Below the pieces are notes generated by a model. The model was not told where the DNA came from and ran no database searches. It saw only the letters and a list, made by a program, of their open reading frames with translations. This document shows, piece by piece, positions 36,601-48,600 of a DNA stretch of 64,000 bases (positions are counted from its first letter, which is position 1; every line of letters begins with the position of its first letter). The DNA is taken from assembly GCF_020497125.1 (NCBI RefSeq), contig NC_059081.1, forward strand, positions 13,381,105 to 13,445,104. The letters run 5' to 3'. The DNA comes from Mauremys mutica (lineage: Eukaryota; Chordata; Testudines; Geoemydidae). The translations under genes and the position numbers were made by a program.

Positions 36601-39600
36601 AGACGTTTAGACACCTAAATGTTCAGAAGCACCGCTAATGTGGAGTGCCTCCATTTTTGATGCCCCAATGAATGAGATGCTCAGGGCCTGATTTCTAGAG
36701 GTGTTCAGAACCTGCCTCTTGTTTGTCCCAAGAGGGTAGAAGTCTTGTATTTGGGGCCCAAAGCTTATGAGGATATTTTGCAAGATTTGGTTCCATTAAA
36801 TCCAGAACCTAATATTGATTTAGTCTCCAACTTGAATCCCAAAATCTAGTCTAAACCTACCCTGGATCCAGATCTGAAAACTGCCTCTTTGGCCTGTTTC
36901 CATTTTTTACTTGAAATCATCACATGGGATTTGCTACTGGAAAAACAACTGTGAAGAAACCAGTTAAAAACAAAGGGCCACATTCAATCCTTGGTGTAAC
37001 TTTGCAAATGGAAGTCAGAATAGAGCATTTCCCATAAATCAATAGACTCTGTGATAGGAATGATCAGTCACCTTTTTAGAGTGGCAGAGAAAACCCAGGC
37101 AAGTGAGTGTGGGTGGCTGTGTGCCTTTTCCTGGGTAATGACTTCAGAACAGTGGTTGAACTAAAGAGCAGTATTTTCTGCCTCCTGTTCGTGTTTTAAT
37201 GATGGTTTGTTATTACTTTGGTGTCTTATGTAAATAGAGCTGTGGCCTTTTGCTTCTAATATCAGTGAGGATAATTTAAATTACATCCAGCAAAGGCTGA
37301 AGTTGTGGGAACCTGCCAGCACTAATGGCTTCATGCTTTTGTTATCTGCATGATTTTATGCTTGACACCTGTGCGGAGAAATACATGTGCAGTGATCCTC
37401 AGGCTGGTGCAGTGTGGAACCAACCCTGGACAACCTGTGGTGGACATAATAGGAGTAAGCACGCAGGAAAGAGGAAGGCAGCTATGCAGGGTGTGGCTCC
37501 CCCATCCTCTCCCCCTGCTCTTGTATACCTACCCCAAACCACTCTGTAAAAGCTCTACCTGGTGAATGAGGGAGTAGCTGGGCATGGAGTGGGGGTTTGG
37601 GAGAGAAAGAGCTTCTGTCGGGGGCACGCTCTCCTTCTGATGACTAACATCCATTAAAAAAGCCCAAACAAACAGGATTAGTTAACTGTGCTCTGCACAT
37701 TGCTTCTTTCTGTGATGTTAGGGCTGTGCCAGAAGCAGGCACAAAACATCTACGCGAAAGGTTGTGCTCTGTAGATTACTGTGTGAATAAAAGGTGCCCT
37801 TTGGATTTCCCCACCACTGTTTCAGGGAGGAGAGTTACACTCAAATACCAGTGGGGTGTGTCTACACTGGAGGTGGGGAGCAACTTCCAGCTCAGGTGGG
37901 CATACAAGTGCTAACATGGATGGACCTAGTATGCTAAAAACAGTGCCACAGTGGCACTGGCGGTGAGGGGTTAGCTGCCCGAGTAAGTACCTGTATTCCC
38001 AGGTGGGGCTGTACTCGGGATGGCTAACCCATCCCATTGCTCACGTCACCACAGCTCCACTTCTATTTTTAGCACACTAGCTAGGTCAAAGCTAGCACCT
38101 GTATGTATCCAAGCTAGAAATTACACCTCCAGTGTAGGCGTACCCTTAATTACCATAACACTCTTTTTTACACTCTAGTTTATAAGCGGGGGTGTGGGGG
38201 GGAATTCTTTCTTGCCTGAAATGTGCTTGGTCCAGGAGAGTGACTGGGGAGGGAGATTATTAAGGAACTGGGATCTTTATTCATTCTGGCATAATTCAGA
38301 GCAGTTACGGGGCTGCTCTAATTCAGAGCGTACACCAGCTGAAAATCAGCAGAATGCAGCGGTGCTCTGCCCTCACTCTGACATGCCTCTTACACTGGGG
38401 TCGGGATGGGTAGTTGCCACAGGAGCCAGTATGCCAGCTTTACAGCAGCTGAGAGATCCTGCCTTTCGGAGGCACTTCTCAGCTGGCCAGCTACATCTAG
38501 ATTCCAACAGCTTTGTCCACATGAGAATCCGGCTTTATATGTCCAAGGGCAAAAGTAGTGAAAACTTGTTTGTCTGTCCCTCCATCGTCCCTAGAGAAAA
38601 CCATCTCCCAATATTACAGACTTGCTGGTGTTTAAATTGATATTGTTAGAACAAAAACAACGAGGAGTATTTGGGAATAAGCTTTCATGGGTAAAAAACC
38701 CCATTCTTTAAGGTGCCACTGGACTCCTTTTGTTTTTGTGGATACAGACTAACACGGCTACCCCTCTGATACTTGGGAGTTAGAACAGTCTGTTTCACCG
38801 GTTTTATATCAGCTCTGTTGACACAGAGCTTTTAAACCCAGACAGCACAGCAGATCTCAACATAAACATCACTGGGGTTAATGTATGGTTTGAGTGAACT
38901 GCAGTAGTTAAATTACATTGCTTAGAAATAAACATTTGCTAGGTCAGATAAACATTCAAGCGGAGGCATTTATCAGAGCTGAAAGCCATTGGCTGTGGGT
39001 AAGCTACTTGTTTCTAAACGTGATCACTGTCATACAGGAAGAAATCAATTGAAAAATGACAAACGCATTTCTGGAATTTAGAAATGTGTGTTGGTCTGAT
39101 GGAGGCTGATCCTGTGAGGTACTGAGCACTGTGTAGAAAGTGCCAAGCACTTTTCTCTCTCTCACGTTTTTTTTTTACAAAAGACTCATTTTCCTTCTGC
39201 ATCACAAAACAAAAACAAATTTTGAAATCTGGAAATTTTTCACAAAATGTAATTCTTGTTTTCCAGCCAGCCCCATTCAACAAGGCGTTCAGCACCTTGC
39301 AGGATTGAGCCCTTAGTCTGCAAATGCAGCATCGTGCCAGCTGCCTTGTTTCTCAGTCTGTTACATTGGTGGTGGGAGGGGGAAGTGTGGCTAAAATGAA
39401 TATAACTGAGTGAAAGCAAGTGTAACTTTTTTCCATACACAAATAGCAAAACAGGTCATTTCAATTTGAATGAATTGTGCTTAAATGAAGAGAGCACCAA
39501 AACAAGAAAGAACAAAAGTAAGTGTGTGTGCGAGAGAGAGAGAGAGCACAAAGAGTGTGGGGTGTGTTCTTCTCTGCTAACAATCTGCACTCAGAATGTC

Positions 39601-42600
39601 TGCCAGTCATTGCAGAGAGCAGAAACCTTAGTGAGTTAAAGATGCAGTACAGAGAAAAAGTCACAACAGTTACATCACTAAATACATTGCAAGTGGGATC
39701 TCTAATCAATAAAGGTGGGGCCTCAAATTGAAATAATTGGTGGGAAAGTAGGTTCAAACAGTACAGTCTCAAAGGCATGGCTTGTGCAAGCAATAATGTC
39801 GTTAGTCAGCCCTCTGTCAGATTTGACTAGTAGTTGGGAGGGAATAATGATCTTTCTTTCCCCCTAACTTGTGACTAGCCGGTGTAATTCGTTTACTTTA
39901 TAATCACAGTAATTGCTTTTCTAGAATAGCTAAATTAAGTTTTGATCTCTTACAGCAGGAAAGCAATTGAGAACCACAGCTGAGCCCAGAATGCTGTACA
40001 TTAACATTATTCACTCTAACACAATCTCAGCTGTAATGAATGAGGTGTTGAAATGGTAATCAGCATTTACATTTGTACAAATCTGACATCAATGCAGTAT
40101 CTTCTGGCTTTTTCTGTAATATAATTTTGTAGCTGCTTAATATATTAGTCAAGGTGTGCATTTTTGTATTTATACAAATGAATTGTGGTTTGTACGTAAA
40201 AGACTAGATGCTTTCCACAGGGCAGTTTTAGAAAGGCTGAGGTGACCCAAAAAATTCATTAAACCGTTATTGTGATAGAGGAGCATGGGCCAAGAGCGTG
40301 ATCTAAAACCCATTGAAATCAATGGAAAGACTTCCATTGACTTCCCTCTGTTTTTCAATCAGGCCCCAGCTCTTCCTCATCCTGACGAAGCAAGCAGTCC
40401 AAAGGAGTTAAGGGAACTACCTGTAGCTAGGGGATGAAGACATCATTATCTTCAATAGAAGCATTAACGCCCCCTTAAAGCGCTTCAAACTTGCTTTTAA
40501 GAATACAGTACTGAATGTTTTTATTCTCTGAAGATGTGACTGTCCAGGGAATATGGTCAATGATGCTTCTGTTCTTACAACATAGGCAGATGTGCTGGAA
40601 TGTGGGATAACATGAGCTGCTGGCCTTCTTCGTCAATTGGACAGACTGTCAATGCTCATTGTCCAGAATTCTTCCAAATGCTTACTGGAAAAAAAGGTAA
40701 AATAAAGTAATTTAAAAGAAAATCCTTTCACTGTAATTCGATTTTAAAAAGGGACACTTTCAGGTCAGCTTTCATTTTTAGAAAACCTAAACTCAGAAAA
40801 ATTGTTTCCACGTTTTTTTAAAGGCCAATGACCAGAATTCTGTGGTGTTTGCAGCCTGAATATTTTCATCATTGTACTAATGCAGGAGAGCTTGAAAATG
40901 AAACTGACTAAAAACAAAAATAAAACGAACTACTTTCTTTTTATTGTGGTGATCCATAAGGCTCAGACAGGGATGAAGAACATTTTTTGTTCTTTCATTT
41001 CAAAAGACTTTTCATTTGAAAATATAACTTATTTTATACCTAATTTTAAAAAGGAAAGGAAAAAGGTTGAAATTGGAGCAAAATGTTTGAAATTTTCAAA
41101 ACAAAATGTTTCAATTGACCCAAACTGTTTTTTGTTTTATTTTCAGTTTGAAAAAAAAATCAACTTTTCATCCCGATTCAAAATAGGGAAATGGTGAATA
41201 TTCTCATGGGATAGGAAAACTATTTCACAGCCAGCTCTACTGATGATGATTTTTGGCTGGAAAAGCAGGAGCCTCTGTATGCTAAAAGCACAGCCACTAA
41301 TTCAGCCACTAGAGGGGGCTGCTAACACTTGAGAAGGTCCAATATTTAGTCTGTCCAGTAGAAAACAGTAGCATAAATATAAAAGTTGGATGGTGCTTGG
41401 AGTGGAACACAGGTCGTACATCCAAAGGTTACTATCTGAAATCATGGGTGCATTCTGTTATCTGAAGGAAATGGAAACCATAACTCTAGCAATTCTAAAC
41501 TTAATTTGCTGCTAATATACGGAGTGTCTGAATTGTAGTGAGTCACTAATAATAAGCAATGATCAAAGCGAGTGGATTCAAAACAGAATCACAAGACAAT
41601 GTCCACTAGCATTAAATTTTTTTTATCTCTGTTCATTTATTATCTTGGGTTGAAACCAACAACAGTTTATTTCCACTGTAGCTACATTCTGTTCTATTAC
41701 ATATACTATGACTTGTTTGTGACTCATACGTTTAAACTCTTAAAATGTTTACTGTCCTGTCTTATGCAATTTTAAGGGGGAAACCAAATATACACAAGAT
41801 TCGTTTATTTGCAAGAAAAACAACTGCCAAAAGTTTGCTCTCTTAGCCACTTAGCTACAAAGAATAATGATAGCCACAAATACAAAAGAACCATGTTAGG
41901 GACACTGATGGGTCTGAACCAAATCCTCGATCCAAACATCCCGGAGCTCTGGGATCTAGATCTGTCTCTGCATCACAAACATCTTGGCTGATCCCTACCT
42001 GTGTAATGAGCTGAAACAAAAGTCAGGACCCAAATATCGTATGAGTGAAGGTCGGATCCAGATCTGCATGTTGAGTCTCACACGCATTCAGGATGGAGTC
42101 TCAGCAGAGTATAAAAGAGAGCATGTCGTGATTTCCCCAAAATATACATATTTCCTAAAAAACAAATAGCATCGTTAAAACCATGCTCCTGTACATCAAT
42201 ATTAAATTTCCTTCTTGATTAAGCCTCTAAAGCTTGTGCACACCCAGCCCCCCAGCCCTTTATCATGCCTTGTCCTCTTTGACACACTTAGAGCCTTTCT
42301 TCCTACTCTGGGTTGTCAGTTATAGGCCCACTTCTAAGCACAAGGAGTAATGGTCTCAAGTTGCAGAGGGGGAGGTTTAGGTTGGACATTAGGAAAAACT
42401 TTTTCACTAGTAGGGTGGTGAAGCACTGGAATGGGTTACCTAGGGAGGTGATGGAATCTCCTTCCTTAGAGGTTTTTAAGGTCAGGCTTGACAAAGCCCT
42501 GGCTGGGATGATTTAGTTGGGTTTGGTCCTGCTTTGAGCAGGGGGTTGGACTAGATGACCTCCTGAGGTCCCTTCCAACCCTGAGATTCTATGATTCACT

Positions 42601-45600
42601 GCATTTTGGTTTAAGGTAATGTTGCTTATCTCTGTCTGACAGAAACACACCACAGTCTGCTTCTACAGTCAAGGACACTTGCACTCTACTTTGTAGGCAG
42701 GCTGAGAGGGAAGGACGGGGTAGGGAGGCAGTGGGGAAGATGTGGATTGTCAAGAAATGCTCCATCTTCTCCCTTTTGCTGATGTGCTGCAGCAGAACTT
42801 AGAAAAATGTGACTCAAAACTCAAACCTGACCTTTCCAAAGACATTAGCTGGAGCAAAGACTTCCAAAAAATTAAATAATAATCTAATATCTGGCACATC
42901 TCTAATTCCTGCCACCCAAGGAGTTCAAAGCCTGTGTCAGGCATCTTTCTTTCCACCCGATCTTTAAGTGACAGCCTTTTTTTAAGGGTCATAGTAAAAG
43001 TCAGGACAAAATGTAGATGGGCTGTCAGTATATCGGAGTTGTCCTGTCTGGTGCAGCAGCCCAAATGTTGTGCTGATTTATTCTCCATATAATACTGCTG
43101 ACTCCAATGGGATACCACAAGGCATGAGCTAATGCAAAAATCTCACAGGGTATGTATCTTAGTTGCTTTTCCTTCTCTCCCTTGAGTATTGGAAGGATCT
43201 TACCGGACTCGCCTGCTGCAGAAATGTGATAGCTTAACTTAGAACCACTGGGAAAATAGAAACCATGTGATACCATCCAGGAAAACAAAACTTGTCAGGA
43301 ACCAACTGTGGTCATTGAGAAGCTGAATATGGCCTTCTGAGTCATGTCCCTGCACTGGAAGAGTACAACAAGAGATGGAGAAGAGCAAGTGGGTTTGTCC
43401 TGAGAATGGTTGCTGATGAGGTTGGCATCCATGGAATCCTGACCATATTGAAGTCATTGGGAGTTTGATTCAGTATCACCAGTATTTTATCCCATATCTC
43501 TAGAGCAATGGTTCTCAAACTTTTTTTTTTCACAGACCACTTGAAAATTGCTGAGGGTATCAGCAGACCACTTAATGATCTTTCCAAATGTTTGTACCGT
43601 TAGCTAACTATTGTAATGCACTTTGGATAAAAGCGCTATACATATCTATCTATCTATCTATCTATCTATATATATGACTCTTAATAATAATTAACATTTT
43701 TTTGTTCTAGAAATAAAAGCACACAACTCATATTTTAATATTAGTAGTCTTACCTTTCTAATGCGGTGGATGTGCCCTCTCTCCCCCACCATAGCAGCCC
43801 CCGAGCTGGGGTTGGGAGGGAGGAGGTTCTCTCCCCTGCCAGAGCAGCCACAAAGCTGAGGCTGGGAAGGAGGCACCATCTCTCCCCGGCAGCCGCAGCT
43901 CTGGAGCTGGGGAAAGTTACCTCTTTCTCTGGCCATCATAGCCCTGCGTATCCCAAATTCCCCCCACCCCCTCTTCTCATGCCACTGCCTCCTCCCACCT
44001 TACATGTGCATCTTCTCCAGGGTCCAGGCACCTAATTAGTGGAGTCATGCCTGCACGGCTCCACTAATTAGGTGGGTGGCCCTTCATGCTGTCATGTGTG
44101 GCCGCCCAGACACGCACCTTAGAGGGAACTATCTGCAGACCACCTGAATGGAGCTCGTGGACCACAGTTTGAGAACCTCTGCTCTAGAGCAGATGAAACA
44201 GTGGTAGCTCCTGGCTGACAGTTGCGCATGGCTATTGCTATTACCTAGACTTTATTTCTTGGCAAAAATACCTTTCTCTTCAGCACCCCATGTGGGTTAG
44301 ATGGCCATAGCAGCAACCAATCAGAGTTACTTTTCTCCGTTGATCTGATGTAGGCTTGTAGCTTGTCTAGGCCAAGACCAGGAGTTTTTTCTTGTAGTAT
44401 GAGGTCCCTAATACAAGTTTGAGCACTGTGACATCAATACACATAACCACATTCAGTGTGTGATTGGTCCTCTAGAAATTCCACATATAGATTGCTTCTG
44501 ATTTTGTTGCAAATCGCAGCCCACTGTGATTTACTGTATGTAAAATCCATACATATGCATGCTCACTAGGGAAAAACTATTGAGGAACATTCCTGTGAAT
44601 GTAAGTTTCAAGGAATGTATCACACTTCAGATTGTAAACTGAGTTCTTGCTGGAAGCCCGCTGCTCAACAGCCTGGTAATACAGTCAGGCAGGTGCTGTT
44701 CTTCTTCCACATGGTAGAAAACCCACAGATATGGTTTACTGCTATAAGAAGGACTTGTATCCATGTTATAATTCCACAGGACTAAGCTCTCCACTCTTGC
44801 TGGCACACATGTGCACAAATCAGATGTGTTTTCCTAGTAAATCCCATAAAAATACACAAAATACACACACTCACAGTTGTGTTTTTAAAAGAAGAGATGA
44901 GCCATCACTCAGAATCGCAGCAGTGATTTCGTACAGACGGAACAGAGCTCTCAGATCTGAGGCACTATTCATACTGTTATGAGCTGGGTGAAACCTTGTT
45001 ATGGGTTGAGTTAAAACCTTTTTCAAACTTACAAGATAGTTGTAAGAAACACATCAAGGGCCACACCTAAAACCGAAAAAAGAGAATCTGCCCAGAAACT
45101 AGCACCAGGTGGGTGGCAGGTTGGGGTCCTCTGGGTATTGTGACCAGGTGTGTGAGAAAACACATGCAAACTGAGAATATATGAAGAACAGTAAGAGAGG
45201 AGGAGGGATAGCTCAGTGGTTTGAGCATTGGCCTGTTAAACCCAGCATGATGAGTTCAATCCTCATGGGGGCCACATAGGGATCTGGGCCAAAAATCAGT
45301 ACTTGGTCCTACTAGTGAAGGCAGGGGGCTGGACTCAATGACCTTTCAAGGTCCCTTCCAGTTCTAGGAGATAGGTATATCTCTAATTTTATATAGAGGC
45401 AGGGTGTGTGTGCATGCAGGGCTGGCTCCAGGCACCAGCAGAGGAAGCACATGCTAAGGGGACAGCATTCTTGGGGAGCAGGGGTGGCTCCAGGCCCCAG
45501 CATGCCAAGCGCATGCTTGGGGGGGGCGCTCTGGAGGGCAGCAGGCAGGGCTCCGGTGGACCCTCTGCAGGTGTGCCTGCGGAGGGTCCACCGGAGCCGC

Positions 45601-48600
45601 GGGACAGGCGACTGGCAGAGTGCCCCCTGCGGCATGCCACCCTGCTTGGGGCAGCGAAATGTCTAGCGCCGCCCCTGCTGGGGAGGCACAGTCTGGGCGA
45701 GGTTTTTTTGTTGTTGTTGTTGCTCTGGCATTTCGGGCAGTAGTCTGAGCAGCTTTTTTTTTTTTTTTTTTTTGCTTGGGGCAGCAAAAATGGTAGAGCC
45801 AGCCGTGTGTGTGAGAAAGCCAGAGTCAGGCAGCAGGCTAGCCTGTGAGTGCAGTGTGACCCTGAAAGGGGCTGGGGAGAGAGCGCGAACAAGCTTTTGG
45901 GTCTACTAGCTACAGAGGCTTGGGGCGGTGAGCTAGGAGACTACTCCTCTTGGTTCTGGTTCTGGTTCCTCCTGGGTTCAGAGGAGCAGGGCTTCATGCT
46001 CTCCTTGTGGCTAAACAAGGAAAAATACCAGAATCCATCAGTTTCTAGTTCCAACTGGAGCATCCTGAAGGCCCCAAAATTTAACTAGCCTCTCAAGTCA
46101 AAAAGGGGCAACATTATTCACTGCTGCAAGTCAAACATCTTGTCCTCTCATCAGACAGAGATAAGCAATCAGACCTCTGATCTAGGGATCTTCAGGAAAA
46201 TGTCAAACTTCTCCCGGGGCATGAATCTGTGGTGCAATGAGTCACAGATTTGCTGTTCCCAGAACACAAACCAGCAAACACCAGATGTACACAACAGCTT
46301 TGCTTATTTATGTTTCAATTAATAAAATGCACCTGTCACAACTGTCCCTGGATGCGTGAACAATATCATAAGAACCGCACAATACATTGGACAAATATCA
46401 ATATAATTAACTCACCACCTCATCAATAAACTGCATGCGCTATGCACAGTAATTCTCTTCCTCACCCTGAAAAAAAAGACTGAAGAATTGGTGAGCTTTG
46501 CACTGGGCTCCTAAAGGTTAACAGACTCAGTCCCTGAACTCCAGAGTCAATGTCCATGGCTGAGAATCACATCTCCAGCTCCCAGCTGCTCAAGACTAGG
46601 GACTGCTAGTCGAAACACCTCAGCTGATCTCAGTTGTTGTGAAGACACAGATGCAGAGAAGCATTTGTGTAGCCCACAGCCAAACAGTATAGGGCTGTAG
46701 GGTCTGATCTAGCTCCCACTGAAGTAGGGTGACCAGAGGGCAAGTATGCAAAATCGGGACAGGGGATGGAGGGGGAATAGGCGCCTATATAAGACAAATC
46801 CCCAAATATCGGGACTGTCCCTATAAAATTGGGACATCTGGTCACCCTACATGGAAGCTGTCGGAGAAAATTTAGTTCTCGCTTTTTCGTTTGGGTGCAG
46901 CAAAATCAAATACTTTATTATTTTTTAGTAATTATAATGGAGGGAGAGAGTGCCATAGGACACAGGGTCGCCCTAGTCCTGGACAGGTCTCTCAACTGGT
47001 AAACAATTACAGCAAGCCTTTATATTTTTATTATAGACAATAACTAGCAATAATACAGACAATAAAGAGCAACAACTACATTTTGTTCATATATAAGCCA
47101 TTTTGCTATTTTGTTTTTTTACTTTTAGAAGACACCAGGCTGCATATTTGGTTATTAGTTACAAGGTCGTAATAACTTTTTACACAGTTCTTTTTCTTTG
47201 CCTTACACTATTTTTGCTTCTAGAAGTCTCACGTCATTAGGGTTACAGTATGGCCTGACTCTTGCTAACTGACTGACATGCATTAAGATCCCCTTCAAAT
47301 CCTTATTAATTTTTTCCCTGCTTCCACACTCCCCCGTTTTGTACTTTTAGTACAACAAATATTTTTAAATTTTTATTTGCATTAATTTTTGGATTTGAAC
47401 CAATAGCATAACTCCCATTAACTTCATTAATACAGGATTGTAGGCCTGATCCAAAGCTCATTGTGGCCAGTGGAGTCTTCCATTGACTTCACTGGGCTTT
47501 GGATGGGCTCTTAGCCCTTCTAGACACTCAGGTGATTAATTTTGCTTCTGTTCAGCTACTAGCTATATCGAAAAGATGCTCAGACCGATAGCTGCATTTC
47601 ACCTGTATTATGCTGTCTGCCCTCCGAGAAGGGAACTATTCTGCATGCTGTTGGAACATGGCCATTTGCTTGTTACTGATCAGCAGGTGGAATAGTCATC
47701 CTGGTACAGTTGGGAGACATTACACCTTGTTTTGTTACTGCTGCCACAATACAGGTTTTGTGCATCGAAACTGCACCAGTGAAGGTTGGTCAGAGACATT
47801 CCCGAGAACTGATGTTGCTTGTGGCTATGACTTGAACAACACTGCCAATGAGGAGAGAGTGAGTCTGATTTATTGTTTGTAAGTTACATTTTGTTGCTTC
47901 ATGAAACAATGATCTCAGGGGAGAGATATTTCAAACTAGTAGCAGAGAGAAAATATGGTGTTTGCGGTTCAAGTGTGAGATTGAGAGTCAGGCGGGGGGT
48001 GCCTGAGTGAATGTGTCTGTCTGTCTGTCCGTCCGTCCCAGAAGATCCTCCAGTTTGCACACCACACTCCTTCCCCAAACGTAGACTACCCGTGTTTATG
48101 AAAAAAATATAGATGTGAAACAATACAAAGAAAGAAAGTGGATGCTCTTCTCTTAACACATCAAAATGGGCTGATTTCCAGGAGATATTTAAAACTTAAA
48201 GCGAAGATTCAAATGTATGTCTCTTTACAGCGTATCTACTTCATGAAACTGAAGACCATGTACACAGTTGGATATAGTACCTCCCTTGGGACTCTGACAG
48301 TAGCCTTAGGAATCCTGGCCTCATTTAGGTGAGAGGAAGTTCTATGCCGTTTGTTTGCATTTGTTCGGAACCGCTGATTAATCCATAGAAGCCCCATATT
48401 CCTTTGTTTGCTTTCAGATTAATTTAAATGGTGAAATTTTCAAAATTGTTATAGAAATCAGAGCTGGAAATGCACTCGGGGTCACTAGTCCATGTCCTGT
48501 TAGTGCAGGATTCTTCCCCGAAGCAGGTTTTTTCTGTGCTTTTGCCAGGCTGGTTTCCAAGGTTGGTGCTGCCACCATATACTTCCCTTACGAGACTAGC

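Noticed and set aside
45195..45270. tRNA gene
   Set aside because: A and B boxes are present but no full cloverleaf or acceptor stem pairing is retained, and it is fused to a SINE body and tail.
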